A DNA stretch of 64,000 nt, taken from Reyranellaceae bacterium (GTDB taxonomy: Bacteria; Pseudomonadota; Alphaproteobacteria; Reyranellales; Reyranellaceae). Positions 42,508 through 52,556 of the stretch are shown in pieces; position 1 is the stretch's first letter; each line of letters starts with the position of its first letter. A program made the translations under genes and the position numbers. The notes below the pieces were generated by a model. The model was not told the origin of the DNA. It made no database searches and saw only the letters and a program-made list of their open reading frames with translations. The stretch spans positions 18,292 to 82,291 of the forward strand of contig JALHMM010000018.1 in the NCBI GenBank assembly GCA_022844045.1, in the 5' to 3' direction.

Positions 42508-43656
42508 ATGAATGCCGTGCCCCAACTCCGCGACCAGCGCGCGCTGCGCTTCGAGCGCATCGCGATGACCTCGGTGTTCGGCGATCCGCGTGATCGCCGC
42601 TCGTGGTCGGGCGCGCCGGCCAATCTCGCCGACGCGCTCGAACGCATCGGTATCGCCGTCGAGGGCATCCATCCGCATCTCGGCCTGTTCGGCAAGCTGA
42701 GCGTCGCCGCCGGTGATGTGCTGAGCGGTCACGGGCGACCGATCGACGGTGAGCACCTTCTGCGCAGCGCGCGCTCGCGCCACAGGCTGGCCGGGCAGGT
42801 CGCGCGCGAGGCCGAGCGTCGGGGCATCGAGCATGTGTTGCACACCGGCAGCATGGATCTGCCGGCGCTCGACCTGTCGCGCGGCGTGAAGCACTACCTG
42901 TACTGCGATCACAGCTGGGCGCTGGCCATGCCCAACCGCAGCGATCTCGACCGCTTCAAGCCGCGTGCGCTCGCCGCCTTCGAGAAGAGCGAGCGAGAAT
43001 CGCTGGGTGGACTGACGCACGTATTCACCTTCGGCGCCTATGTTCGCGATAATCTGATCCGTCACTACGGCCTGCCGGCGGATCGCGTCACTGCGGTCGG
43101 CTCGGGCATGGGCGCGATCGAGCCCCATGACGGACGCAAGGATTTCTCGAAGCCATCGCTGCTCTTCGTCGCCAAGCACCTGTTCCGCGCCAAGGGCGGC
43201 TTCCTGCTGCTGGAGGCGTTCCGATTGGCGCTGAAGCGGCGGCCGGATCTGACGCTCACCATCGTCGGCGACCGCCGCAGCAAGGCCTTCGTCCCGGACC
43301 ATCCGGCGATCAAGTTCCACGGCCATCTGCCTTGGGCGGAGCTGCAGCGTCTCTTCCGTGACGCGACCTTGCTGGCCCAGCCGATGCTCAACGATCCCTG
43401 GGGTCAGGTCTATCTCGAGGCCCTGGTGTCGCGCACGCCGGTGCTGGGGCTCGATCGCAACGGCCTGCCGGAGATCGTCGACGGCGGCCGCTATGGCTTC
43501 CTGGTCAAGCACGCCGATCCCGAGGCGCTGTCGCACGCCATCCTCGATGCCGTCGCCGACCCGGCGCGGCTCGAGCGCATGGCGATCGCGGGTCAGCGCC
43601 ACGTGCTCGGCAACTACTCCTGGGACCGGGTCGCCGAGCGTGTTGGTTTTTGTTGA
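42508..43656 (+). CDS. Glycosyltransferase family 4 protein
   Basis: 382 aa from the ATG at 42508; the track's upstream start (42394) would run through the operator-like region and is not preferred. C-terminal GT4 domain: [35 protein letters not shown], then the EX7E-like region [19 protein letters not shown]. Cytoplasmic sugar transferase; acceptor and donor unknown. Gmd follows 22 bp downstream on the same strand. The C-terminus ends rather abruptly at RVGFC. Confidence 0.85.
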   Translation: MNAVPQLRDQRALRFERIAMTSVFGDPRDRRSWSGAPANLADALERIGIAVEGIHPHLGLFGKLSVAAGDVLSGHGRPIDGEHLLRSARSRHRLAGQVAREAERRGIEHVLHTGSMDLPALDLSRGVKHYLYCDHSWALAMPNRSDLDRFKPRALAAFEKSERESLGGLTHVFTFGAYVRDNLIRHYGLPADRVTAVGSGMGAIEPHDGRKDFSKPSLLFVAKHLFRAKGGFLLLEAFRLALKRRPDLTLTIVGDRRSKAFVPDHPAIKFHGHLPWAELQRLFRDATLLAQPMLNDPWGQVYLEALVSRTPVLGLDRNGLPEIVDGGRYGFLVKHADPEALSHAILDAVADPARLERMAIAGQRHVLGNYSWDRVAERVGFC

Positions 43657-43678
43657 GTCAAGAGAAAGGTACCTTCGC

Positions 43679-44767
43679 ATGTCCGACAAGATCGCCCTGA
43701 TCACCGGTATCACCGGCCAGGACGGCGCCTACCTGGCCGATTTCCTGTTGGCACGCGGCTACACCGTGCATGGCGTCAAGCGACGATCCTCGTCGCTGAA
43801 CACCGAGCGCATCGACCACGTCTATCGCGACCGCCACGAGGCGGACGTGCGGATGTTCCTGCACTACGGCGACATGACGGACTCGACCAACCTTCTACGC
43901 CTGATCAACGAGCATCGGCCGACCGAGATCTACAATCTCGCCGCCCAGAGCCACGTGCAGGTGAGCTTCGAGACGCCGGAATACACCGCCAACACCGACG
44001 CGCTGGGCACGCTGCGCCTGCTCGAGGCGATCCGCATCCTGAAGATGGAAGACCGCGTGCGCTTCTACCAGGCCTCGACGTCGGAGCTGTTCGGCAAGGT
44101 CCAGGAGACGCCGCAACGCGAGGTCACGCCGTTCTATCCGCGCAGCCCCTACGCGGTGGCCAAGCTCTACGCCTACTGGATCGTGGTGAATTACCGCGAG
44201 GCCTACGGCATGCATGCGTCGAACGGTATTCTGTTCAACCACGAATCGCCGATCCGCGGCGAGACCTTCGTCACCCGCAAGATCACCCGCGCCGTGGCGG
44301 CGATCGAGCGCGGCCTGCAGGACAGGCTGTTCCTGGGCAACCTCGACGCGCGGCGCGACTGGGGCCATGCGCGCGATTATGTCGAAGGCATGTGGCTGAT
44401 CCTGCAGCAGGACAAGCCCGACGACTACGTGCTGGCGACCGGCGAGACGCACACCGTGCGGGAGTTTGTCGAGCTCGCCTTCGAGCAGGTCGACCGGCCC
44501 ATCGTCTGGCGCGGCAATGACGGCGAGGAGACCGGCTGCTGTCGCAAGAGCGGCAAAGTGCTGGTGGCGCTCGATCCGGCCTATCGCCGGCCGACCGAGG
44601 TCGATCTGCTGCTGGGCGATCCATCGAAAGCGCATAGCCGGTTGGGCTGGCGTCACCGCACCAGCTTCAAGGAGCTGGTCGCCGAGATGGTCCAGTCCGA
44701 CCGTGCCCTACTTCGCGAAGCGGGAGACATCAATGCACAACAGCACCTCCTACACGCTGCGCAATAA
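43679..44767 (+). CDS. gmd: GDP-mannose 4,6-dehydratase
   Basis: 362 aa from the ATG at 43679 behind AAAGG. Short-chain dehydrogenase fold: [19 protein letters not shown], the substrate motif [15 protein letters not shown], and the catalytic YAVAK. Converts GDP-D-mannose to GDP-4-keto-6-deoxymannose, the substrate for Fcl next door. Its donor, GDP-mannose, would come from the manC product in the same cluster. The last 35 bp overlap fcl. Confidence 0.97.
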   Translation: MSDKIALITGITGQDGAYLADFLLARGYTVHGVKRRSSSLNTERIDHVYRDRHEADVRMFLHYGDMTDSTNLLRLINEHRPTEIYNLAAQSHVQVSFETPEYTANTDALGTLRLLEAIRILKMEDRVRFYQASTSELFGKVQETPQREVTPFYPRSPYAVAKLYAYWIVVNYREAYGMHASNGILFNHESPIRGETFVTRKITRAVAAIERGLQDRLFLGNLDARRDWGHARDYVEGMWLILQQDKPDDYVLATGETHTVREFVELAFEQVDRPIVWRGNDGEETGCCRKSGKVLVALDPAYRRPTEVDLLLGDPSKAHSRLGWRHRTSFKELVAEMVQSDRALLREAGDINAQQHLLHAAQ

Positions 44768-45707
44768 GCGCGTCTGGGTCGCGGGTCACCGCGGCCTGGT
44801 GGGCAGCGCGCTCGTCCGGCGTCTGCAGGACGAGGGCTGCGAGATCCTCAGCGCCTCGCGCGCCCAGGTCGATCTGCGCGCGCCTGAGCAGCTCGAACGC
44901 TGGATGCGCGAACGCAAGCCCGAGGCGGTGTTCGTGGCGGCGGCGCGGGTCGGCGGCATCTACGCCAACGACAGTCGGCCGGCCGAGTTCATCTACGACA
45001 ACCTGATGATCGCCGCCAACGTGGTCGAGGCGGCGTGCCGTCACGGCGTCGAGAAGCTGCTGATGCTGGGCTCGTCCTGCATCTACCCCAGGCTGGCACC
45101 GCAGCCGATCTCCGAAGACGCGCTGCTGTCGGGGCCGCTGGAGCCGACCAACCAGTGGTACGCGATCGCCAAGATCGCCGGCATCAAGCTGTGCCAGGCC
45201 TACCGGCGCCAGCACGGCAGCGACTTCATCTCGGTCATGCCGACCAACCTCTATGGTCCGGGCGACAATTTCGACCTGATGAGCAGCCACGTCATGCCGG
45301 CGCTGATGGCCAAGGCACACGACGCCAAGCTACGGCGTGCGCCCAGCCTCGAGGTCTGGGGCACCGGCCGGCCGCTGCGCGAGTTCATGTATGTCGATGA
45401 TCTCGCCGACGGGCTGGTCTTCCTGATGCGGCACTACTCGGACGAGCCGATCATCAATATCGGCACCGGCATCGACCTGCCGATCGGCGAGCTCGCGGCC
45501 ATGGTCTGCGAGGTGGTCGGCTTCCGTGGCCGGCTCCGCTTCGACACATCGAAACCCGACGGCACGCCGCGCAAGGTGATGGATGTATCGCGCCTGCGCG
45601 AATTGGGCTGGCAGGCGCGTACGCCTTTGCGCCAGGGCCTCGAACAAACATATCGGTGGTACGTTGAGCATATCGTCCGCGAGCAGCGGCCAGCAGCCGT
45701 CGCCTGA
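44733..45707 (+). CDS. fcl: GDP-L-fucose synthase
   Basis: 324 aa from the ATG at 44733, 6 bp behind GGGAG. Epimerase/reductase with [38 protein letters not shown], the catalytic WYAIAKIAG, and [12 protein letters not shown]. It turns the Gmd product into GDP-L-fucose. Together the two genes predict fucose (or a related 6-deoxyhexose) in the EPS. Confidence 0.96.
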   Translation: MHNSTSYTLRNKRVWVAGHRGLVGSALVRRLQDEGCEILSASRAQVDLRAPEQLERWMRERKPEAVFVAAARVGGIYANDSRPAEFIYDNLMIAANVVEAACRHGVEKLLMLGSSCIYPRLAPQPISEDALLSGPLEPTNQWYAIAKIAGIKLCQAYRRQHGSDFISVMPTNLYGPGDNFDLMSSHVMPALMAKAHDAKLRRAPSLEVWGTGRPLREFMYVDDLADGLVFLMRHYSDEPIINIGTGIDLPIGELAAMVCEVVGFRGRLRFDTSKPDGTPRKVMDVSRLRELGWQARTPLRQGLEQTYRWYVEHIVREQRPAAVA

Positions 45708-47214
45708 GGGCGAGCTCGGGACGGACCATCTCGTCACGGATCTCGGTCGCCGCTCGCGCCGTGGCGGCGCGCTGATGATGGCGGCGCAGGCCGTGCGCGT
45801 GCTCGTCCAGGCCTGCGCCATCATCGTGCTGGCGCGGCTGTTGCCGCCGCAAACCTTCGGCCTGCTGGCGATGGTGGCGGCGCTGGGCGTGATCCTCGAC
45901 CTGGCCAAGGATCTCGGCTTGTCGTCGGCCACCATCCAGAAGGCCGACCTCACCGAGGCGCAGATTTCGAGCCTGTTCTGGATCAACACCGCCGCTGGTG
46001 CCGCGTTGGCGCTGGCGCTGTTCCTGGCCGCCCCCGCTCTGGCGCGCTTCTATGGCCAGCCTGTGGTGGCGCCGGTGACGCAATGGCTTGCGCTGGGCTT
46101 CCTGATGAGCGGGCTCACCGTGCAGCACTGGGCGCTGCTGCGCCGCCAGATGCGCTTCGGCGCCATCGCCGCGATCGAGGTCGGCGCCGATCTCGCCGGC
46201 TTCGCCGTGGCGATCGGCTTGGCCTTTGCCGGGGCGGGGCTGTGGGCGTTGGTGGCGCAGCGCCTGGTGAGCCCTGGTGTACTGCTGGTTGGCAGCTGGA
46301 TTGTCTGCCGTTGGCGGCCCGGTCGGCCGGCGGGGGCCAGCGGACTGGGCGGGTTACTGCGCTTCGGCGCCGCGGTCACCGGCAGCGGGCTGGCTTCGGC
46401 ACTGACCCGCAGTGTCGATCAGGTGCTGATCGGCTGGCTGTGGGGACCGACGATCCTTGGCCTCTACGAACGCACCACGCGCCTGCTGCTGCTGCCGATC
46501 AACAGCATCAACGCGCCGGTCTATGCCGTCGGCATGCCGGCGCTCAGCCGGCTGGCAACCCATCCCGAGCCCTATCGGCGCGCCTTCAGGCAATTGCTGC
46601 AGAAGCTGGCGCTGCTGACCATGCCGCCTTTCGCCGTGATCTGCGTCACCGCCGACTGGGTCGTGCAGATCCTGTTCGGCCCGAGCTGGAGTCAGGCAGT
46701 CCCGCTGGTGCAGTGGTTCGCCATCTCGGCGACCTATCTGCCGGTGCTGATGGCCGTCAGCCTGCTCTACCTGACGCAGGACCGTACGGGTGAGATGCTG
46801 CGCGCCACCTTGATCGATTCGGCGATCTGCATCGTCTCGATCCTGCTCGGCCTTGTGTCGGGCGCCGTGGGTGTGGCGGCGGCGATCGCCGTGATCGGCT
46901 TCGTGGTGCGCACGCCGATGGCATTCTGGCTGTCGACGCGCCAGGGCCCGGTGACGCAACGTGATGTCTACGCCGCCGTGCTGCCGGCCATCGTTGCCGC
47001 TGTGATTGCCGCCGCGTGCGCATGGGCGTTACGCCGATTCTATCTTACCGACGTCGCGGTCAGTGTCAGCGGGGTCGCGTGGGTGGCGCTCACGGCGCTC
47101 GGCGCGATGGCGGTTACTCTGCTGGCATTTCCGGAGACCCGGCGCGAGCTTATGGCGCTGATCAGGCACCCACTGGCGTTCCGTCTTCGTCGCCAGACGG
47201 CGCCCCCTTCTTGA
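45664..47214 (+). CDS. Wzx-type polysaccharide flippase (MOP/PST family)
   Basis: 516 aa from the TTG at 45664, which overlaps fcl. The first ATG (45775) would drop the conserved basic lead RRSRRGGA just before helix 1, so the TTG is preferred, with doubt. About 12-14 membrane helices; typical LARLLPPQTFGLLAMVAALG and DQVLIGWLWGPTILGLYERT. It flips undecaprenyl-linked repeat units across the inner membrane. The 3' end overlaps by 53 bp the convergent beta-helix gene. Confidence 0.88.
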   Translation: MSISSASSGQQPSPEGELGTDHLVTDLGRRSRRGGALMMAAQAVRVLVQACAIIVLARLLPPQTFGLLAMVAALGVILDLAKDLGLSSATIQKADLTEAQISSLFWINTAAGAALALALFLAAPALARFYGQPVVAPVTQWLALGFLMSGLTVQHWALLRRQMRFGAIAAIEVGADLAGFAVAIGLAFAGAGLWALVAQRLVSPGVLLVGSWIVCRWRPGRPAGASGLGGLLRFGAAVTGSGLASALTRSVDQVLIGWLWGPTILGLYERTTRLLLLPINSINAPVYAVGMPALSRLATHPEPYRRAFRQLLQKLALLTMPPFAVICVTADWVVQILFGPSWSQAVPLVQWFAISATYLPVLMAVSLLYLTQDRTGEMLRATLIDSAICIVSILLGLVSGAVGVAAAIAVIGFVVRTPMAFWLSTRQGPVTQRDVYAAVLPAIVAAVIAAACAWALRRFYLTDVAVSVSGVAWVALTALGAMAVTLLAFPETRRELMALIRHPLAFRLRRQTAPPS

Positions 47215-48445
47215 GGCGCAACCGGCCGCGCCGATCGACCCAGAGGCGGTAGTCGCCTAGTCGCGCGAGGTTGGCACCGTTCCAGGCGGCGCTGAGGCCA
47301 ACGCCGCCTGAAGCGCCGCCGATTTCCAGTCCTTCGAATCCGTTCTGGTACTCGATCGCGCCACTGGCGCCGATGATGGTGGCGCGCGCCCTTTTCTCGC
47401 CGCCGATGCGCGCCAGCCCGGCGCCCTTGGCGCGCGCATCGCCGCTGCCCGAGCAGCCGATCATCACCAGCTGACCGACGACATAGGCCTGCAGCAGGCG
47501 TTGCTGCTTGAACATGGAGTAGGCGGTGCAACCGATCAGCGTGGCGAAGCCTTGCAGCATCATGCCGGCGCCGCCGGCCTCGAAGCTCGCTGCCGATTCA
47601 TGGTTGTTCTCGAAACCGCAATGAGCCAGCAGCGTGCAACCGTTCTCGGCCACCAGCCCATACTTGCCGTTGAGCAGGAAGTAGCAGCCATGGAATCCCG
47701 CGTCGTAGCAGCCGTTGACCATGGCGGCGCCGAACTGGCCGTTCTGGCCGAACACGCAGCCAAAGGCATGTATCGCCGAGAGGATGCCAGCCTTCATGCC
47801 ATGGCCAAGGGTCAGGCCGTTGCGCTTGTTGTCGCGGAAATAGCAGTTGATCAGCTGGCCCTCGAAGACGTTGCCGATCATGCGGCAGCCGTCGCCGCCG
47901 CAGCCTTGCACGGTCACGTCACGCAGGCAGAAATTGTAGAGGAAGTGCTCCTTGTGCTCGCACGCCAGGTGGATGCCGTCGCCCTCGCGGCCACTGCCAA
48001 GGATGTCGAGGCCTTCGATCAGCAGGAAGCGCACGGTCGAGTGGCTGATGAACTCCAGCACGTTGCCGCCGCCGGCAATCGTCGACAGCAGCCGCGCGCC
48101 ATGGCCGGTGATGCCGTGGTTGCGAGTGATGTCGCCACGTTCGCCCTGCCGTGTGTGTATGCGCAGCGTGCGGCTCACGCGGTAGGTGCCGGGCGGGATG
48201 ATGAGGAACCCCGGTCCGCCCGGCGCGAAGGCAGCGTCCACCGCCGACTGCAGTGCGGCGGTGTCGTCGGCTGAGCCGTCGCCGATCGCGCCGAACGCCA
48301 CCACCGACAGCATTTGACGAGGTGGTGCCGGGCGTTGTGTCGGCTGCTGCGCCAGCGCGGCCAAAGGCAAGGTCGACAGCGCCAAGCCGGCACCCATCAG
48401 TGCGGCGCGCCGTCCGGCGTCGGGGCCAGTCACGCGGCCAGTCAC
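47162..48445 (-). CDS. Secreted right-handed beta-helix protein (pectate lyase-like)
   Basis: 427 aa from a GTG overlapping the wzy-like stop (GTGA); a second GTG at 48433 is possible. The N-terminus has a twin-arginine-like GRRAALMGAGLALSTLPLAALAQ signal. VAFGAIGDGSADDTAALQSAVD and GPGFLIIPPGTYRVSRTLRI are the start of the Pectate_lyase_3 fold, followed by repeated beta-helix rungs rich in Cys and Asn. In EPS operons such proteins commonly trim or modify the polymer in the periplasm. Catalytic residues cannot be fixed by eye. The ORF track's 821-aa version is an out-of-gene extension. Confidence 0.8.
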   Translation of the reverse strand: MTGRVTGPDAGRRAALMGAGLALSTLPLAALAQQPTQRPAPPRQMLSVVAFGAIGDGSADDTAALQSAVDAAFAPGGPGFLIIPPGTYRVSRTLRIHTRQGERGDITRNHGITGHGARLLSTIAGGGNVLEFISHSTVRFLLIEGLDILGSGREGDGIHLACEHKEHFLYNFCLRDVTVQGCGGDGCRMIGNVFEGQLINCYFRDNKRNGLTLGHGMKAGILSAIHAFGCVFGQNGQFGAAMVNGCYDAGFHGCYFLLNGKYGLVAENGCTLLAHCGFENNHESAASFEAGGAGMMLQGFATLIGCTAYSMFKQQRLLQAYVVGQLVMIGCSGSGDARAKGAGLARIGGEKRARATIIGASGAIEYQNGFEGLEIGGASGGVGLSAAWNGANLARLGDYRLWVDRRGRLRLKKGAPSGDEDGTPVGA

Positions 48446-49782
48446 GCGGCCCGCCTGCGGTTGGCGAGCAGGGCAGGATAGACCGGCAACTCGGTAGGAC
48501 GCGGATGGGCCGGGCGCGTGGCGATGATCGAAACGGCAGCGGCGGTGAACAGCACCGCCCAGGTCTTGGGGCCGACATAGGCGCCGGAAGCCTGGCCGAG
48601 GATCGCCCAGCAGGTCCAGCAATAGAGCACGCTGGGCACGCCCAGAATGCGCAGCCAGCCCGACATACCGGCAAAGATGACCGCGCCCCAGATCAGCCCG
48701 AGGTAAATCCAGTGCAGCCAGAAATAGTTGGTGAGCACGTCGCCGATCTTCGGGATCTTCCACGCCGCCTGGAAGCCGGGCGCGTTCATGTAGACGTTGA
48801 TCACGTCGTCCGCGATGAAGGGCTCGCCGGTGAGCCCCGATCCAGCCCAGGGATACTTGTCGAACATCTCGAAGGCCACCAGCATCGGGCCGGTGAAGCG
48901 GTAAAAGAAGCTGGCGTCCTTGCCGTCGGCGAGTTCCTTCAAGCGCTCGGCGAAGAACATGTTGCCGATCCACACCGCGACACCGAGAACGATCGCCGAC
49001 AGCGCCAGCGCGCCGATCAAGCGGGTCGCCGCCGAGCCGGGGCGCACGCCGTCGACCGTCCCCGACAGAAAGATGAAGTAGGGAATCGCCAGCAGCAGCA
49101 TCAGCACCAGGGTCGGTCCCGGCATGACGATCAGGGCGGCGCCGACCAGCCCGGCATAGACCACGATCTTGTAGCGCCATGGGCTCGTCACGAGCCAGAT
49201 CGAGCAGAAATGCGTGAAGCTGAAGGTGACCGCCGACGGCTCGGAGGTGAAAAGCTTGGGCCGCACCTTGCCATAGAGGATCTCGTCGCGCAGGTCGGCG
49301 TCGTAGACGTAGGCCGACTCGAAGATCTTCTCGCGCACCCAGTCGCTGATCGGCCGCAGGCCGGCATAGCTCTCCAGCAGGCAGCCGACGATGATGAAGA
49401 CGCAGAAGCCAAGCAGGATGGCCGCGACCTGCTTGCGCTGGCCTTGCACCATCGTGAGGAAGAGCGCGTAGCCGATAATCAGCGAGTACGTGAGCTGCAG
49501 CAGCCCGGTGGCACGCTTGCCGAGGAAACTGTAGTCGGCGGCGGTGAAGATCGAGCCGAGATAGAGCGCGATGACGCCGAAGAGCCCGGCGAGATGCGTC
49601 GGCCGGATTTGGTCGCGACGGCGCCACAGCATCGCCAGGCCGGCGAAGCCCGAAGGCGCGCAGGTCAAGGGGATCTTGGAGGTAATCGGCAGCGAGACAC
49701 CGAGATACAAGCCGACCAGAAAGACCACGAGCAGGCTCGTGTCGATCCAGTCCAGCGAGCGTTCGGAGTCGGCGCTGGTCAT
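48442..49782 (-). CDS. Wzy/O-antigen ligase-like membrane protein
   Basis: 446 aa with about 11 membrane helices and one large loop (SDWVREKIFESAYVYDADLR... to ALFSF region), the usual shape of Wzy polymerases and WaaL ligases. Sequence in this class is poorly conserved; context beside a Wzx flippase and Wzc co-polymerase favours EPS polymerase. DKYPWAGSGLTGEPF in the C-terminal half resembles the short motif before the last helices in ligase-type proteins. Three bases separate it from the upstream glycosyltransferase. Confidence 0.75.
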   Translation of the reverse strand: MTSADSERSLDWIDTSLLVVFLVGLYLGVSLPITSKIPLTCAPSGFAGLAMLWRRRDQIRPTHLAGLFGVIALYLGSIFTAADYSFLGKRATGLLQLTYSLIIGYALFLTMVQGQRKQVAAILLGFCVFIIVGCLLESYAGLRPISDWVREKIFESAYVYDADLRDEILYGKVRPKLFTSEPSAVTFSFTHFCSIWLVTSPWRYKIVVYAGLVGAALIVMPGPTLVLMLLLAIPYFIFLSGTVDGVRPGSAATRLIGALALSAIVLGVAVWIGNMFFAERLKELADGKDASFFYRFTGPMLVAFEMFDKYPWAGSGLTGEPFIADDVINVYMNAPGFQAAWKIPKIGDVLTNYFWLHWIYLGLIWGAVIFAGMSGWLRILGVPSVLYCWTCWAILGQASGAYVGPKTWAVLFTAAAVSIIATRPAHPRPTELPVYPALLANRRRAA

Positions 49783-49785
49783 GGC

Positions 49786-50994
49786 TCAGCCGATTGCCGC
49801 GAGGATCTGGCGGCCGCGGGTCGACCAGTCGAAGCGGTCCCTGCAGACCTGGTAGGCGCGCTCCTGCAGGCGATTGAGCAGGTCGACGTTGTCGATCATC
49901 TCAAGCACGCCTTTGGCCAGTGCCGCGTGATCAGGAAACATCATGGCGCTCTCGCCATGGCGCAGCGGCACGCCGGCGAAGGCCTCGGCCAGGCCGAACA
50001 CCGGGATGCGGTTGAACACATACTCGAGCAACTTGAGCTTGAAGCCGCCGCCATTGCGCTCGGGCACGATGGCGATCCGCGCGTCGTTCATGAAGCCGGT
50101 GACGTCGTCGACCGTGCCGGTGAAGCTGCTGGCGCTGACCGAGCGGCGCAACTTCTCGAGGAAGGCCGCCTCGGCGCTGCCGATCGCCTGCAGCTCGACA
50201 CCGCCCGCGGCGAACATGGGATCGGCGATGGCGACGAACTCCTCGAGATTCATGCGCTTGGCGATCCAGTCGAAGCTGCCGATTATCACGGCGCGGCGTG
50301 GCAGGCGGCGGGTGATCGATCGCGACGCGACGCGCCGGCCTTGATAGCCCGGCGTCAGGACATCCATCGGCTTGTCGTGGTGACTCTCGCGGTAGAGCGA
50401 GAGGTCTTCGGGCGTGATCGCGGTCACGACATCGACCGCCTCGACCAGGCTGCGCTCCAGCCGCGCGACCTTGTAGGCGTCGAGCCTGCTGGCCTGACGC
50501 TTGAGGAAGTGGCCCTGGCTGTCGGCCACTCGGCTGCGCAGGCTCGCCTCGTGGTTATGCGAGACATAGACCAGCTTCGGCCGGTCAGGCTCATTGACAT
50601 AGTGCTTGAGTATGCGCGGCAGCGCCCAGGCGCCGCATATGCTGTCGAAGACGATGCCGTCCCAGCCGCCCCGTGCCAGCAGATCATCGAGGATACGCCG
50701 TGTCCGGGCGTTGACGCAGCGATGCGCCATGTGCGGCAGGCGCGATGTGAGGCTCGCAAGCCGCGATAGCGGCCGGTCGGCCGGCAGCCACCACACGACA
50801 TGCGGCTCGCGCCAGCCGTTGCTACGTTGCGATTCGGGCCGCGCCAGGCCGAGCACCTCGACCTCGGCGCCGGCTTCGATCACGGCGTCGATCAGGCCGC
50901 CGGAATAGACGTACTGGCCATTGTGGCGAGGCTCCGGGTCGGACAGCGTCAGCCACAGGCAGCGCGGCGCGCGGGGTTGCTGCTCAGAATGCAT
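49786..50994 (-). CDS. Glycosyltransferase family 4 protein
   Basis: 402 aa from the ATG at 50994, inside the end of the wcaJ-like gene (11-bp overlap); the longer track ORF is an extension. N-terminal LWLTLSDPEPRHNGQYVYSGGL, the stretch LVYVSHNHEASLRSRVA, and C-terminal RRAVIIGSFDWIAKRMNLEEF with GGFKLKLLEYVFNRIPVFG indicate a GT-B enzyme of the GT1/GT4 group. Part of the minus-strand EPS operon. Confidence 0.83.
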   Translation of the reverse strand: MHSEQQPRAPRCLWLTLSDPEPRHNGQYVYSGGLIDAVIEAGAEVEVLGLARPESQRSNGWREPHVVWWLPADRPLSRLASLTSRLPHMAHRCVNARTRRILDDLLARGGWDGIVFDSICGAWALPRILKHYVNEPDRPKLVYVSHNHEASLRSRVADSQGHFLKRQASRLDAYKVARLERSLVEAVDVVTAITPEDLSLYRESHHDKPMDVLTPGYQGRRVASRSITRRLPRRAVIIGSFDWIAKRMNLEEFVAIADPMFAAGGVELQAIGSAEAAFLEKLRRSVSASSFTGTVDDVTGFMNDARIAIVPERNGGGFKLKLLEYVFNRIPVFGLAEAFAGVPLRHGESAMMFPDHAALAKGVLEMIDNVDLLNRLQERAYQVCRDRFDWSTRGRQILAAIG

Positions 50995-52462
50995 GGTGCC
51001 CTTTAAAGCCGCCCAGCATGGTGCGAGCGATGATCTTGAGGTCCAGGCGGATCGACCAGTTGTCGATGTAGTAAAGGTCGTGCTCGACACGCTTGCGGAT
51101 CTGCTCGACGGTGTCGGTTTCGCCGCGCCAGCCATTGACCTGGGCCCAGCCGGTGATGCCGGGCTTCATGCGGTGGCGCGCGTCGTAGTAGCGCACGGCG
51201 TCCTGGTAGAGCAGGGTGCCGGCCTTAGCGCGCAACGCATGCGGACGCGGGCCGACGATCGACATCTCGCCACGCAGCACGTTGATGAACTGTGGCAGCT
51301 CGTCGATGCTGGTGCGGCGGATGAAGGCGCCGACGCGGGTGATGCGCGGATCGTTGCGGCGTGTCAGCTGCTCGGCGTTGGTGTCCTGCGCGGCGTGGTG
51401 CATGGAGCGGAACTTCCATACCTCGATCAGCTGGTTATTGAATCCGTAGCGCTTCTGCCTGAAGAACACCGGGCCGGGACTGTCGAGCTTGATCAGCAAG
51501 GCGACGCCCAGCAGCACAGGCGAGATAAGGGTCAGGATGATCGCGGCCAGCATCCGGTCCTCGATCTCCTTGGCGATCCACCGCCAATCGCGCAGCGGCC
51601 GGTCCAGCACGTTGAGGAAAGTCAGCCCGCCGATATGACTCACCTGGATCTGGCCAAGCTGCAACCCGAACGCGTCGGGGCAGAGCCGCACGTCGACCGG
51701 CAGCAGGCTGAGCTTGTTCATTGTGTCGGTGAGCGCACGGTCGACTGCGAGCGGCAGGGCGACGATCACCGTGCCGATGCCGAGGCGGCGCGCGTCGTCG
51801 ACCAGATCGTCGATGGTGCCGCGGATCGGATGGCCCATGCAGCGCTCAGGCAGAGAGCGCGCGTCGTCGTCGTAGACGCCGACGATGCGCATGCTCGAGC
51901 TTGGCGACTCGTTGAGGTGGCGCAGCAGGCGCTGGGCGATCGGCCCCGCGCCGACGATCGCCACCAGTTCGCCCAGCCGGCCCTCGCGTCGCCATTTGCG
52001 TACAAGATGGAACAGCACCAGCCTGGATGGCAGCAGCAGGCTCAAGCCCGCGGCGAACCACAGCATGAACCACGCGCTGCCGGCCCCGCCTATCGGCGCC
52101 GCGACATAGGCCGCGACAGCGAGCGTGCCCAGCGTCAGGGTCCAGGCCAGCAACGCGCGCGAGACACCGTCGTCGAGCCGCGCGAAACGGTCGAAGCCGT
52201 ACGCCCCGAAGAAATGCAGGAAGTTGACACCGAGCAGTGTGCCGAGCAGCACGGCCAGGCTCGGCATCTGCCAGTCGAGGCCTTGCGCGCCCCAGTGCGT
52301 GGCAACCACGCCGGCGGTGAGAATCGAGACGCCATCGAAGACGCCGACGATGCGCCGCACGATCGGTTCCGACACGGGCTTGCGACTGGCGAAGACTTCC
52401 TCGATACGCTCCGCCGCGAGGTCATCGATGACCTGCGCACGTTGCGCGACGCTGTTTCTCAT
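50984..52462 (-). CDS. Undecaprenyl-phosphate sugar phosphotransferase (WcaJ-like)
   Basis: 492 aa. N-terminal helices, a central nucleotide-binding-like CoA_binding_3 domain ([18 protein letters not shown]), then the bacterial sugar transferase domain: [47 protein letters not shown] and IVGPRPHA. This initiates repeat-unit assembly by moving a hexose-1-phosphate, most often glucose, onto undecaprenyl phosphate at the inner membrane. GAGGAG precedes the ATG by 7 bp. Confidence 0.94.
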   Translation of the reverse strand: MRNSVAQRAQVIDDLAAERIEEVFASRKPVSEPIVRRIVGVFDGVSILTAGVVATHWGAQGLDWQMPSLAVLLGTLLGVNFLHFFGAYGFDRFARLDDGVSRALLAWTLTLGTLAVAAYVAAPIGGAGSAWFMLWFAAGLSLLLPSRLVLFHLVRKWRREGRLGELVAIVGAGPIAQRLLRHLNESPSSSMRIVGVYDDDARSLPERCMGHPIRGTIDDLVDDARRLGIGTVIVALPLAVDRALTDTMNKLSLLPVDVRLCPDAFGLQLGQIQVSHIGGLTFLNVLDRPLRDWRWIAKEIEDRMLAAIILTLISPVLLGVALLIKLDSPGPVFFRQKRYGFNNQLIEVWKFRSMHHAAQDTNAEQLTRRNDPRITRVGAFIRRTSIDELPQFINVLRGEMSIVGPRPHALRAKAGTLLYQDAVRYYDARHRMKPGITGWAQVNGWRGETDTVEQIRKRVEHDLYYIDNWSIRLDLKIIARTMLGGFKGHHAF

Positions 52463-52556
52463 GTGGGTGCTCCTCGGCTGCGTTCAGAGGAGAACGCTGC
52501 GACGCGGCGGATTCTCCATATCGGAGCCGCGAGGGTCTTGTGATCAAGTTGAGGCG

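Noticed and set aside
48446-49627. N-terminal part of the 821-aa minus ORF ahead of the beta-helix protein
   Set aside because: It is the wzy-like gene read in another frame; the true start overlaps that gene's stop and gives a signal peptide.
48253-50769. 838-aa plus-strand ORF
   Set aside because: Runs antisense through three minus-strand EPS genes with clear motifs; composition (Asp/Glu/Gln/His/Arg-rich) is typical of a GC-rich shadow.
50921-52543. 540-aa plus-strand ORF
   Set aside because: Antisense to the WcaJ-like gene, whose sugar transferase motifs are clear.
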